From the NCBI RefSeq assembly GCF_001898805.1, contig NZ_MKVJ01000021.1, positions 176,506-240,505 on the forward strand: DNA of 64,000 bases. The letters run 5' to 3'. This document shows, one piece after another, positions 44,558-52,445 of the stretch. The notes beneath the pieces are model-generated. The model ran no database searches. It was not told the origin of the DNA and was given only the letters and a program-made list of their open reading frames with translations. Source of the DNA: Leifsonia sp. 71-9 (GTDB lineage: Bacteria > Actinomycetota > Actinomycetes > Actinomycetales > Microbacteriaceae). Made by a program: the position numbers and the translations under genes. The number at the start of each line of letters is the position of its first letter. Position 1 is the first letter of the stretch.

Positions 44558-45591
44558 GCCGTGACCTCCTCGCGCGTCCGCAGCGAGCTGCGGCCGGCCT
44601 CCCAGCTGTCGAGGATGTGCTGCCCCGCCAGACCGTCGACATAGAGGCAGGCCGCGGCGCCGAAGAGGATGTCGGGGAGCAGCTCCGGCTCGTCCTCCGC
44701 GAGCCCGCCCGCGAGGTCGCGGCCGGCGATCTGCTCGTGCACGGCGTCGGCCTCCACGTGCTCGTCGTAGTACTCGGTGACGTCCTCGTCGTAGCCGAGG
44801 CGGCGGAAGCCGTTGCCGTAGAAGCGGTTCGGGATGGAGGACGTCATCTCGAAGGCGGCGAGGTGGCCGGCGATGGCCCCGCGGAGGCGGCGGTTCATCC
44901 CGAACATCGACATCATCGTGAACGACGCCAGCGTGATGGCGGGGACGTCGTCGACGTACGCCCCGTACGTGTCGTCGAGCCCGAGGCCGCGCATGGTCCG
45001 GGCGAAGATCTCCGCGTGGATGCGGTGGGGACGGCCGCCGCCGTACTCGTCCGACTGCACCTCGACGAGCGCGGCCTTCGCGCGCCCGGTGAGACGCGGG
45101 ATGGCCCAGGAGTGCGGGTCCGCCTCCTTGCGCGTGTAGATCGAGCGCTGGATGACGAACTCCCGCAGCTGCTCGTCGCCGGCCTTCTTGGCGATGTAGC
45201 GGGACAGGCTCGGGCCGCCGTCCTCGGCGGTCAGAGAGAAGAGGAATGCGGCGACGGCCTCGGCGTCGGCATCCGGCAGGTCGCCGACCGGGACGCGCTC
45301 GCGCAGCTGCTCCTCGAACCTGCGCTCGAGAAGGCGCCGGGCGACGACGATGTCCGGGTCCCACTCCCACTCGTCGTCGGCGTCGACGGTGCCGCCGTAG
45401 GAGAGGCCGTAGATGAGGTAGAGGCTGAGCTGGAGGTCGTCGTCGGTCAGCAGGTCGGGCCCGGCGGAGAGGGCCGCGCGGACCTCCTCGACGATGCCCT
45501 CCGCTGCGGTGCGGGAGTGCTGCGGAGCCTGGGGCAACGCCTGCAGGAGCGCCGCGCTGACCGGGCCGCGGGGCGTGATGCGTGGTGTCAT
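44554..45591 (-). CDS. haem-oxygenase-like iron-containing redox enzyme
   Basis: A 345-residue protein of the haem-oxygenase-like fold (Haem_oxygenas_2 type). Candidate metal ligands are seen in RPHRIHAEIF and, near residue 250, in YYDEHVEADAVHEQI, which fits the Glu/His motif of HO-like di-iron oxygenases. It starts at ATG 45591; an ATG 36 bases upstream is in frame but poorly placed. HO-like di-iron proteins act as oxidases or oxygenases on fatty acids, amino acids or aromatic amines, and this one is not assignable further. The overlapping CDGSH gene gives an obvious electron-transfer partner. Confidence 0.8.
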   Translation of the reverse strand: MTPRITPRGPVSAALLQALPQAPQHSRTAAEGIVEEVRAALSAGPDLLTDDDLQLSLYLIYGLSYGGTVDADDEWEWDPDIVVARRLLERRFEEQLRERVPVGDLPDADAEAVAAFLFSLTAEDGGPSLSRYIAKKAGDEQLREFVIQRSIYTRKEADPHSWAIPRLTGRAKAALVEVQSDEYGGGRPHRIHAEIFARTMRGLGLDDTYGAYVDDVPAITLASFTMMSMFGMNRRLRGAIAGHLAAFEMTSSIPNRFYGNGFRRLGYDEDVTEYYDEHVEADAVHEQIAGRDLAGGLAEDEPELLPDILFGAAACLYVDGLAGQHILDSWEAGRSSLRTREEVTA

Positions 45592-45668
45592 GCCATCGAC
45601 GGTGCCGTGACGGGGAGGAGCGATCAAGTGCTTGCCACGTCCGCTCTTCCGTGCATGGGAGGCGGTCG

Positions 45669-46736
45669 TCAGGAGATCAGCGCGGCCAGCCCCGCCGTCC
45701 CGCCCCGGGCGAGGGCGCGGCGCTGGCGGGTCGCGCCGTTGCCGTCGGTGAGCACGCGGGCGACGGTGTCGTGGACGAGGTCGGTGTCGCCGTGCTCCGC
45801 GAGCCCCGGACCGGCCGCGGCCAGCAGCGCCGCGGCGACCTCGGGGGCGGGCCGCAACCCTCCGTCGCGCGGGTCAAGGAGGTCGCCGGCGAGGCCGTCG
45901 CGGGCGGCGTGCCAGTGGGCGGCGTCCAGCAGCTCGGGTGCGAGCGCGGCCGCCCGGCCGTCGTCGTCGGGCGGTGAGACGACTAGCCCCCGTACCAGGG
46001 CCGCGAACGCCGCGCTCGTCGCACCGTCCAGTTGCGCGTCGAAGACCCGCACCTCCACCGTCGGGAATCGCTCCGACGGGCGCACGACCCAGTTGAGGGT
46101 CCCGGCGTCGCTGGTGCCGCCGACTCCGCTCAGCGCGGCGGCGCGGCGGTCGTAGTCGGCGGCGTCGGCGAACGCGGGAGGGACGCCGTGCGTGGTCCAG
46201 CGCCGGCTGTGGATGGCGCGCCAGCTGTCGAAGCCGGTGTCGGCGCCTTGCCAGAACGGCGAGTTGGCCGAGAGGGCCAGCAGTGCGGGCAGCCAGGGCC
46301 GGAGCCGGTTGAGGGCGACGACGGCCTGCTCGCGGTCGTCGACCCCGACGTGCACGTGCAGCCCGTTCAGTTGGTGGTCGGGGACGACGAGCCCGAACCG
46401 GGAGGCGATGTCGCGGTAGCGATCCTGGTCGGTCACCTGCGCATCCCGCGCCGTGCGGTAGGGCAGGCCCACGCCCGCGGCCAGCAGACCGGCGGACGCC
46501 GCCCACTCGCGCAGTTCCGCACGGAAGCCTTCCAGCGCGCCCGACACGTCCGCGGCGGTGCGGCAGACCCGCGTCGCGTACTCGAGCTGGGACGGGAAGA
46601 ACTCGGGCGTCACGGCTCCGCCGTCCTCGCGCCGACCCCCGAGGGCGGCGATGGCCTCCGCCGCGCGATCGACGGGCGTCAGCGTGAGCGGATTGAGGAG
46701 CACGAACTCCTCCTCCGCACCGATCGTCGTCCGCAC
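45669..46736 (-). CDS. YbdK-type carboxylate-amine ligase (GCS2)
   Basis: A 355-residue GCS2 family enzyme starting at GTG 46736 behind GGAGGGAGCCCGG. Signatures are IGAEEEFVLLNP at the N-terminus, GLHVHVGVDDREQAVVALNR, LSANSPFWQGADTGFDSWRA and ERFPTVEVRVFDAQ. Members ligate glutamate and cysteine or related amines; actinobacterial relatives are annotated as weak gamma-glutamyl-cysteine ligases, while mycothiol is the main thiol in this group. It is divergent from an alpha/beta hydrolase gene. The exact amine substrate is uncertain. Confidence 0.9.
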   Translation of the reverse strand: MRTTIGAEEEFVLLNPLTLTPVDRAAEAIAALGGRREDGGAVTPEFFPSQLEYATRVCRTAADVSGALEGFRAELREWAASAGLLAAGVGLPYRTARDAQVTDQDRYRDIASRFGLVVPDHQLNGLHVHVGVDDREQAVVALNRLRPWLPALLALSANSPFWQGADTGFDSWRAIHSRRWTTHGVPPAFADAADYDRRAAALSGVGGTSDAGTLNWVVRPSERFPTVEVRVFDAQLDGATSAAFAALVRGLVVSPPDDDGRAAALAPELLDAAHWHAARDGLAGDLLDPRDGGLRPAPEVAAALLAAAGPGLAEHGDTDLVHDTVARVLTDGNGATRQRRALARGGTAGLAALIS

Positions 46737-46845
46737 CCCGGGCTCCCTCCGTCGTCCCGGCCAGTAGACAGGCTGCGACGGCGCGGCACAACGGCTTGAC
46801 GCGGAGCGGTTGTGCGCCCACCGTGTTCTGCGGAAAGGGGATCGG

Positions 46846-47790
46846 ATGGGGTTCGATGACAGCGAGGGCGGCGCGTCGCCGATGTTCGACGGGTTCGTCG
46901 TGGAGGACATCGCCGTCCCGGGCGGGACCGTGCATGTGCGGCACGCCGGGTCGGGCCCGGTCGTGCTCCTCCTCCACGGGCACCCGCGGACCGGATCCAC
47001 CTGGCACCGCGTGGCGCCGCGCCTCGCCGCACTCGGCTTCACGGTCGTCGTGCCCGACCTGCCCGGGTACGGCGCATCCCTCGCGCCGGATCCCACCCCC
47101 GACCACGCGCCCCACTCGAAGCGCGCGAGCTCCGAGCGGCTGCTCGCGGCGATGCACGCCCTCGGCCACGAGCGCTTCGCAGTGGTCGGTCACGATCGCG
47201 GCAGCTACGTCGCCTTCCGGATGGCGATGGACCATCCCGAGGCCGTCTCGCGCGTGGCCCTGCTCGACTGCATCCCGATCGTCGAGCATCTGGAGCGCAT
47301 CACCCCGGAGTTCGCCACGCAGTGGTGGCACTGGTTCTTCTACCTGCAGCCCGAGACGCCGGAGCGCGTCATCCTCGCCGACCCCGACAGCTGGTACCAC
47401 GGCGACCCGCGGGTCATGGGCGCCGAGAACCACGCGGAGTGGCGGGAGGCGACGCGCTCGCCGCGGGTGGTCCGCGCCATGCTCGAGGACTACCGGGCCG
47501 GCCTCACCGTCGACCGTGCGCACGAGGAGGCCGACCGCGCCGCCGGCCGCCGGCTGACCCAGCCCCTCCTCGTCCTGTGGTCGACGCGGGACGACCTCGA
47601 GCAGCTTTTCGGCGACCCGCTGGTCATCTGGCGCGACTGGGCGGACGACGTGCGAGGGCACGGCATCGACTCCGGCCACCACATGGCGGAGGAGGCGCCC
47701 GGCGAGCTGACCGACGCGCTCGCGGCCTTCCTGGGTGCGGGCACGACCGAGGGCGCGGGGGTCCACCCCGGCGTACACTCCGCGCCATGA
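46846..47790 (+). CDS. alpha/beta hydrolase, haloacetate-dehalogenase-like
   Basis: A 314-residue alpha/beta hydrolase; GGAAAGGGG precedes ATG 46846. The oxyanion motif is LLLHGHPRTGSTWH, the nucleophile Asp117 is in VVGHDRGSYVAF (Asp type, not Ser), and the catalytic His lies in IDSGHHMAEEAP. Fluoroacetate-dehalogenase-like landmarks include His162-Trp163 in QWWHWFFYLQP and the DYRAGLTVD cap segment. It could dehalogenate haloacetates or open epoxides. It overlaps the histidine phosphatase gene by ATGA, and that gene overlaps the hydrate dehydratase, so three unlike enzymes form one operon. Confidence 0.85.
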   Translation: MGFDDSEGGASPMFDGFVVEDIAVPGGTVHVRHAGSGPVVLLLHGHPRTGSTWHRVAPRLAALGFTVVVPDLPGYGASLAPDPTPDHAPHSKRASSERLLAAMHALGHERFAVVGHDRGSYVAFRMAMDHPEAVSRVALLDCIPIVEHLERITPEFATQWWHWFFYLQPETPERVILADPDSWYHGDPRVMGAENHAEWREATRSPRVVRAMLEDYRAGLTVDRAHEEADRAAGRRLTQPLLVLWSTRDDLEQLFGDPLVIWRDWADDVRGHGIDSGHHMAEEAPGELTDALAAFLGAGTTEGAGVHPGVHSAP

Positions 47791-48506
47791 CCGCCGCGAA
47801 GATCCTCCTCATCCGCCACGGCGAGAGCGTCGCCAACGTCGCCGCGACCGCCGCAGAGGCCGCCGGGGCGGAGACGATCGACGTCACGGCGCGCGACGCC
47901 GACGTGCCGCTGTCCGCGCTCGGCGAGCGACAGGCCGCCTCCCTGCGACCGCGCTTGCAGGACGAGCTGGGCGCCGAGTGGGACCGCGCGCTCGTGTGGA
48001 GCTCGCCCTACCGGCGCGCGGTGGACACGGCACAGCTGGCGCTGGGAGACCGCGCGTTCGCCGTCGACGAGCGCCTCCGCGATCGCGAGCTCGGCATCCT
48101 GGACGCCCTCACCGCCCGCGGGGTGGACGCGCGACTGCCCGACGAGGCCGCCCGTCGCCGCTGGCTCGGCAAGTTCTACTACCGTCCGCCCGGCGGAGAG
48201 GCGTGGACCGACGTCGCGTTGCGCCTGCGCTCCTTCGCCGGCGAACTCGGCCCCGCCGACGGCCGGACGGTGCTCCTGTTCACGCACGACGCCGTGGTGA
48301 GCCTGTTCCTCTATGTGCTCCTCGGCTGGACGGAGGAGCAGCTGAACGCGTTCCTCGCCGACCGCGTCGTCGGCAACGCGACCGTGACCACCCTCGTCGC
48401 GGACGGCCCGGCCTGGTGGGTGGAGGCGTTCTCCGACGACGCCCACCTCGCCGCCGCCGGCCTCCCGGCGACCGAGCATCCTGGAGCCGCCCGTGTCATC
48501 GACTGA
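47787..48506 (+). CDS. histidine phosphatase family protein
   Basis: A 239-residue histidine acid phosphatase/phosphoglycerate-mutase-like protein. The catalytic motif LLIRHGES (Arg10, His11) is intact, and the second catalytic His lies in VLLFTHDAVVSLFLYVL. WSSPYRRAVDTAQLAL is the conserved second phosphate-binding segment. It probably hydrolyses a small phosphomonoester. ATG 47787 overlaps the hydrolase stop by four bases, and the gene overlaps the following nnrD-like gene by 14 bp. Confidence 0.9.
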   Translation: MTAAKILLIRHGESVANVAATAAEAAGAETIDVTARDADVPLSALGERQAASLRPRLQDELGAEWDRALVWSSPYRRAVDTAQLALGDRAFAVDERLRDRELGILDALTARGVDARLPDEAARRRWLGKFYYRPPGGEAWTDVALRLRSFAGELGPADGRTVLLFTHDAVVSLFLYVLLGWTEEQLNAFLADRVVGNATVTTLVADGPAWWVEAFSDDAHLAAAGLPATEHPGAARVID

Positions 48507-49374
48507 CCGCGATCCCGTGAAGGTCGACCTCACCCTGCTGCGCGCCTGGCCCCTTCCCGAACCGGGAGGGTCGAAGCGGTCGCGCGGGGAGGTGGTCGTG
48601 GTCGGCGGGGCCGGGCGCTCGCCGGGTGCCGCCCTGCTCGCCGGGCGCGCGGCCCTGCGCGTCGGAGCCGGGCGCCTCACCCTCGCGGGCGGGGAGTCCA
48701 CCGCGGCGGAGGTGGCCGTCGCCCTCCCCGAGTGCGGTGTGGTCCCGCTGAGCGAGGGCCGCGGCGGCAGCGTGCGGGGTCGCTCGATCGCGGCGGCGGC
48801 CGCGGATCTGCGGTCCGCCGACGCCGTGCTGCTCGGTCCCGGTCTCGACGACATCCGCGAGACCGCGTCCATACTGCGCCGCCTCCGCGCCGTCGCCGGA
48901 CGCGACACCACCGTCGTGCTCGACGCCTACGCCCTGGGCGCCCTCGCCGGGAGCCCGAACCGCGGCCGGTCACGGCGACGCATCCTCACGCCCAACTCGG
49001 AGGAAGCTGCGGTGCTGCTGGGCCGCCGGCTGCGTGACGAGCGGGCCGACCTCCTCGAGATCGCCCGACGCTACCGTGCCGTGGTCTCGTGCCACGGCGT
49101 CGTCGCCGACCCCGACGGCCGCCTCTACCTCCTCGACGACGGCGGGCCGGGCCTCGGGACCTCCGGGAGCGGCGACGCGCTCGCCGGCGCGATCGCCGGT
49201 CTCGCCGCGCGCGGCTGCACGCCGGCCCAGGCCGCGGTGTGGGGGACGTACCTGCACATGGCGGCGGGAGTCTCGCTCGCCCGCACCATCGCCCCGCTCG
49301 GATTCCTCGCCAGCGAGATCGTCGACCGCCTCCCGCGCGAGCTCGACGCGGTCGAGCAGTCCGACGCCGACTGA
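48493..49374 (+). CDS. nnrD: ADP-dependent NAD(P)H-hydrate dehydratase
   Basis: A 293-residue carbohydrate-kinase-like protein of the YjeF C-terminal class. It starts at GTG 48493, inside the end of the phosphatase gene (14-bp overlap). Signature segments are EVVVVGGAGRSPGAALLAGR, LLGPGLDD, ILTPNSEEAAVLL and GTSGSGDALAGAIAGLAARG, the nucleotide-binding site of the family. It repairs hydrated NAD(P)H using ADP. The epimerase domain (NnrE), fused in many bacteria, is absent here and not found in the window. Confidence 0.9.
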   Translation: MSSTDRDPVKVDLTLLRAWPLPEPGGSKRSRGEVVVVGGAGRSPGAALLAGRAALRVGAGRLTLAGGESTAAEVAVALPECGVVPLSEGRGGSVRGRSIAAAAADLRSADAVLLGPGLDDIRETASILRRLRAVAGRDTTVVLDAYALGALAGSPNRGRSRRRILTPNSEEAAVLLGRRLRDERADLLEIARRYRAVVSCHGVVADPDGRLYLLDDGGPGLGTSGSGDALAGAIAGLAARGCTPAQAAVWGTYLHMAAGVSLARTIAPLGFLASEIVDRLPRELDAVEQSDAD

Positions 49375-49516
49375 CCGCGCGACCGAGTTCGCCCGCGCTA
49401 GTGCCGGCTCCCGGGACGATCGCGGTGCGTCGCCGCGGCGCGCTCGTCCCTCGCCGCCGCACCCGCCCACCCAACGATGCGACCTCCGGATGACGCGAGC
49501 GCCGCCTCCCCTCGCC

Positions 49517-49522
49517 TACCGT
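49517..49522 (+). promoter_or_regulatory. -10 hexamer for leaderless mRNA
   Basis: TACCGT ends 6 nt before ATG 49529. Confidence 0.5.
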
Positions 49523-49528
49523 CGGATC

Positions 49529-50191
49529 ATGACGATCCACGGGACGGCGTCCACCCCACGTGTCGCACCCCTCCGCGCGCGCTGGCTGCGGCCGACGGCG
49601 TCGTTCCTCCTCGCGGCCCTCGGCGCCGTCGCGGTCGGCGGTCTGACGAGCCTCGGTCAGCAGTACCTCCCCGAGTGGCTCAGCTCCTTCGCGAACTCGG
49701 CCGGGGGATGGGCGATGCTCGCGTTCGCACTCGTGTGGCTCAGCCGTGCGCGACCGGTGGCCGGCGCCGTCCTCGGAGCGGTCGCCTTCCTCCTGATGGT
49801 GGAGGGATACGGAGTGGTGTCGGCCTGGCGGGGCCACTTCTACGCCGACCCCTTCTCCTCGATCTGGACCGGAGTCGCCCTCGTCGCAGGCCCGGTGCTC
49901 GGGCTGTCCGCGGCGGTCGCCCGTCACGGCACGCGCCTCTGGTCCGCGCTCGCGGTCGTGCCATTGTCGGCCGTGCTCCTCGGTGAGGGGGTCTGGGCGC
50001 TCGTCCGCATCTCCGACACCACGAGCCCCGTCTACTGGACCGTGGAGATCGTCCTCTCCGCCCTCTTCGTGGCCCTGGCGATCAGGCGGAGGCACCTCTC
50101 GCTCCGCCCGTCGGTGATCGTCGTCGTCGCGTACCTCGCCGGCGCCGCGGTCTACGCCGCACTCTGGATGCTCCTCGACGCGTGGATGTGA
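49529..50191 (+). CDS. DUF6518-like membrane protein
   Basis: A 220-residue membrane protein with about six hydrophobic segments (FLLAALGAVAVGGL, GGWAMLAFALVWLS, AVLGAVAFLLMVEGYGVV and so on). Between segments is a conserved-looking loop WRGHFYADPFSSIWTGVALV. The layout is that of DUF6518 proteins, which are unstudied. ATG 49529 is fixed by the -10 hexamer 6 nt upstream. It is monocistronic and followed by the 39-bp repeat array. Confidence 0.7.
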   Translation: MTIHGTASTPRVAPLRARWLRPTASFLLAALGAVAVGGLTSLGQQYLPEWLSSFANSAGGWAMLAFALVWLSRARPVAGAVLGAVAFLLMVEGYGVVSAWRGHFYADPFSSIWTGVALVAGPVLGLSAAVARHGTRLWSALAVVPLSAVLLGEGVWALVRISDTTSPVYWTVEIVLSALFVALAIRRRHLSLRPSVIVVVAYLAGAAVYAALWMLLDAWM

Positions 50192-50251
50192 CAGCAGCGG
50201 ACCCGTCCGCCGCCGACTGCGGTTCCGCGGGACGAGTGCGGCGCGGCGACG

Positions 50252-50407
50252 GCGCGCAGACATCCCGCGACACCGCAGTCGGCGGCGACGGCGCGCAGGT
50301 GTCCCGCGACACCGCACTCCGTGGCGTCGGCGCGCAGGTGTCCCGCGACACCGCACTCCGTGCCGTCGGCGCGCAGACGTCCCGCGACACCGCCCTCCGT
50401 GCCGTAC
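50252..50407. repeat. 39-bp intergenic tandem repeat, four copies
   Basis: GCGCGCAGRYRTCCCGCGAC begins units at 50252, 50291, 50330 and 50369, exactly 39 bp apart. As 39 is 13 codons, frames on both strands stay open across it and yield 13-residue peptide repeats, but no start with a ribosome site supports a gene. The last unit runs to within 11 bp of the next gene's start and contains its -10 hexamer at the boundary. Confidence 0.9.
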
Positions 50408-50410
50408 GGT
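50405..50410 (+). promoter_or_regulatory. -10 hexamer for leaderless SRPBCC mRNA
   Basis: TACGGT ends 7 nt before ATG 50418. It lies at the edge of the 39-bp repeat array. Confidence 0.5.
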
Positions 50411-50417
50411 CGGAGGC

Positions 50418-50861
50418 ATGGCGACCAACGAGACCGTGCTGACGATCGACATCGACGCGAGCCCCGGACGCGTCTTCGCCACCCTCGCCGACCTCGACGG
50501 GTACCCGAGTTGGCTGCCGCGCACGCGCACCTCCGCCGGGGGAGCCGCGATCGCGAAGGAGACCGCCTACACGGACGCGAGCCTCATCGGCACGGCGCAG
50601 GGAACCGTCCGCGAGTACGAGCCCGACCGGCTCCTCGTCTTCGAGCAGGCCGCTGCTCCCCGGCGCTCCGGCGGCAGCAGGCTGGCCATCGTCATCCGCT
50701 ACGAGCTGACCCCGATCGACGGCGGGACCCGTGTCGTCCGGACGGGCGCCGTCACCGCACGCGGCCTGATCGGCATCGTCCGGCCCCTCGCCGCCGCTGC
50801 GATCAGGTCGGAGAACCGGCGGACGCTCCGCGTGCTCAAGGAGCACCTCGAGCAGCGGTAG
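50418..50861 (+). CDS. SRPBCC-family protein
   Basis: A 147-residue START/polyketide-cyclase-fold protein: TVLTIDIDASPGRVFATLAD at the N-terminus, GYPSWLPR next, and a long C-terminal helix ending ENRRTLRVLKEHLEQR. Such proteins bind hydrophobic ligands, and the function of most small actinobacterial members is unknown. The TACGGT hexamer suggests a leaderless mRNA. It converges on the small gene at 50875 with only 13 bp between stop codons, so the two transcripts must overlap unless termination occurs inside a gene. Confidence 0.85.
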   Translation: MATNETVLTIDIDASPGRVFATLADLDGYPSWLPRTRTSAGGAAIAKETAYTDASLIGTAQGTVREYEPDRLLVFEQAAAPRRSGGSRLAIVIRYELTPIDGGTRVVRTGAVTARGLIGIVRPLAAAAIRSENRRTLRVLKEHLEQR

Positions 50862-50874
50862 CGCCCGCCGCCGG

Positions 50875-51183
50875 TCAGTCCAGGCCCAGTCGCTTCAGCG
50901 TGTGCTTCTCGCTGTGCCCGGCGTCGGTCTCGATCTCGTCGACGGCGATCGGGATGTTCGGGCCGACCGCGAGCCAGACGAAGCCGTCGCGGTGCACCAG
51001 CGGCACCAGGTCGGTCGTGCCGTCGCGCAACAGCGTGCGCACCCGCTTCAGCAGGGCGTAGCCCTCGGAGGGGCGGGTCACGTACGTCTTGCGGCGATAG
51101 TGGACCACGTGGGCGACGGTCTTGGCGCCGAGCCCCGCGATCTCGCTGTCGGGGAGGGGGTCGGCGTGCTGGGTGTCGGTCAT
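50875..51183 (-). CDS. conserved-looking hypothetical protein
   Basis: A 102-residue soluble protein from ATG 51183. TACCGT on the minus strand (51191-51196) lies 7 nt upstream, so the start is probably leaderless. The sequence is well mixed and globular in appearance (KTVAHVVHYRRKTYVTRPSE, then TTDLVPLVHRDGFVWLAVGP), with no signal peptide, membrane segment or motif I recognise. The plus-strand frame across the same region is a shadow. Confidence 0.7.
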   Translation of the reverse strand: MTDTQHADPLPDSEIAGLGAKTVAHVVHYRRKTYVTRPSEGYALLKRVRTLLRDGTTDLVPLVHRDGFVWLAVGPNIPIAVDEIETDAGHSEKHTLKRLGLD

Positions 51184-51190
51184 GACCCGG

Positions 51191-51196
51191 ACGGTA
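51191..51196 (-). promoter_or_regulatory. -10 hexamer for leaderless mRNA
   Basis: Reads TACCGT on the minus strand, 7 nt before ATG 51183. Confidence 0.5.
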
Positions 51197-51238
51197 CGCC
51201 GTCGGGAGGCCGCTGGCGAGCGGTGCCGCCGCTCCCGA

Positions 51239-51244
51239 TAGCGT
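51239..51244 (+). promoter_or_regulatory. -10 hexamer for leaderless GNAT mRNA
   Basis: TAGCGT ends 6 nt before ATG 51251. Confidence 0.5.
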
Positions 51245-51250
51245 GGATGG

Positions 51251-52045
51251 ATGGACACCCCTGCCTCCGCCCTGCTCGATCGGCTCGCGGATCGCGCCTG
51301 GCCGGCGCTCGAGAGCGAGCCGCTCGGCTCGTGGACTCTGCGAGCCGCGGGCGGCGTCACGAAGAGGGCGAACTCCGTGCTCGCCATCGGCGAGGCACCC
51401 GCGATCGGCGAGGCACCCGCGATCGGCGAGACGCCCGCCATCGGCGAGGCGGTGGATGCAGCCGAGCGTTGGTACGCGGCGCGCGGGCTGCCCACGGTGT
51501 TCCAGGTGAGCCCCTCGGCGTCGGCCGCCCTCGCTCCCGAACTCCGGCGCCGCGGGTATCGCTCCGGTTCGGCCACCCGCATCCTCGTGGCCGAGCGCGC
51601 CGCGGTCGCCTCGACCGCTCAGGACGCCGCAGCGGCCATCACCGTCGCGACCGCTCTCTCCTCCGGCTGGCTGGACACCTGGTGGGCGGTGGACGGGCGC
51701 GGCGGCGACCCGGAGCGCCGCACCGTCGAGCGCATCCTCGCGGGCGGCCCCGCCCTGTACGCCTGGGCCGGCACGGCCGAGGCGCCGGACGCCGTGGCGC
51801 GGCTGGCCCTCGTGGGCGAGTGGGGCGGTCTGTACGCGGTGGCGACCCTCCCCTCGGCGCGGCGGCGCGGGCTCGCGCGAGCGCTCACCGCGGCGCTGGC
51901 GCGGGAGGCCGGCGAGCACGGTGTCGGGCGCCTCTGGCTGCAGGTGCTCGCCGACAACTCCGGAGCGATCGCGCTCTACGAGAGCCTCGGCTTCGTGCCC
52001 GCCTCGGGCTACACCTACTGGGAGTCGCCGCAGTCGGGGCGTTAA
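51251..52045 (+). CDS. GNAT acetyltransferase with internal hexapeptide repeat
   Basis: A 264-residue GNAT. The acetyl-CoA region is ATLPSARRRGLARALTAAL, followed by LWLQVLADNSGAIALYESLG, so the catalytic fold lies in the C-terminal 130 residues. The N-terminal half contains AIGEAPAIGEAPAIGETP (about residues 45-68), an in-frame 18-bp tandem repeat that looks like a recent slippage expansion. The TAA stop lies inside the first bases of the duplicated intergenic element (GTTAACCC at 52041), so the insertion of that element may have set the present C-terminus. Confidence 0.85.
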   Translation: MDTPASALLDRLADRAWPALESEPLGSWTLRAAGGVTKRANSVLAIGEAPAIGEAPAIGETPAIGEAVDAAERWYAARGLPTVFQVSPSASAALAPELRRRGYRSGSATRILVAERAAVASTAQDAAAAITVATALSSGWLDTWWAVDGRGGDPERRTVERILAGGPALYAWAGTAEAPDAVARLALVGEWGGLYAVATLPSARRRGLARALTAALAREAGEHGVGRLWLQVLADNSGAIALYESLGFVPASGYTYWESPQSGR

Positions 52046-52247
52046 CCCACGATGTCGGGCGGTATGGACACTAGGGTTAGTCCACACTGCCCGACATCGT
52101 TTCGGGGTTACGGCCGGTGGATATTCGGGTTTCCCCGACCGCTCTTGAAGACTAACCGAAACCCGGTCCTCCGTGTGGGTCAAATGGAGGACAAAACCTG
52201 TACCCCACTACCCCAATTCGGGGGAGGGATTCGGTTGCTACGACACG
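52041..52247. ncRNA. structured intergenic element, copy 1
   Basis: First of two head-to-tail copies of a ~207-bp element. It opens with GTTAACCCACGATG. A long stem follows: 52050-52060 (CGATGTCGGGC) pairs with 52089-52099, continuing through 52061-52069 with 52080-52088 (one A-C mismatch) to a loop ACTAGGGTTA. A second stem brackets TTCGGGTTTCCCC near 52111-52140. The 3' block holds CAAATGGAGGACA and TGTACCCC. Whether it acts as RNA or DNA, and on which strand, is not known; no downstream gene makes it a leader. Confidence 0.55.
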
Positions 52248-52440
52248 GTTAACCCACGATGCCGGGCGGTGTGGAGACTAGGGCTCGATCCACACTGCCC
52301 GGCATTCGATCGGGGTGGCGGCCGGTGGAGATTCGGGTTTCCCCGGCCGCGTATCCAGAATAGCGGACCTGTCGGCCAAATGGAGGACACATTTGTACCC
52401 CGATGCGGCCCCAGATCGAGGGGTATCCGGGGGACAGGAG
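52248..52440. ncRNA. structured intergenic element, copy 2
   Basis: Second copy, starting at the same GTTAACCCACGATG. The main stem is 52259-52267 with 52297-52305 plus 52268-52275 with 52289-52296, 17 bp without a mismatch. Relative to copy 1, a T-A pair is C-G and the A-C mismatch is G-C, while the loop ACTAGGG is unchanged. The second stem (52318-52325 with 52343-52350) is perfect here. CAAATGGAGGACA and TGTACCCC (52394-52401) are conserved. It ends at the aldolase stop codon. Confidence 0.55.
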
Positions 52441-52445
52441 TCCGC

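Noticed and set aside
50252-50407. 39-bp repeats as CRISPR or as a repeat-peptide gene (frame 50182-50442)
   Set aside because: There are no spacers between units, and the open frame has no ribosome site and runs into the well-supported SRPBCC gene in another frame. It is open only because 39 is a multiple of three.
52041-52440. riboswitch or attenuator
   Set aside because: Both flanking genes point into the element, so it is not upstream of any coding region.
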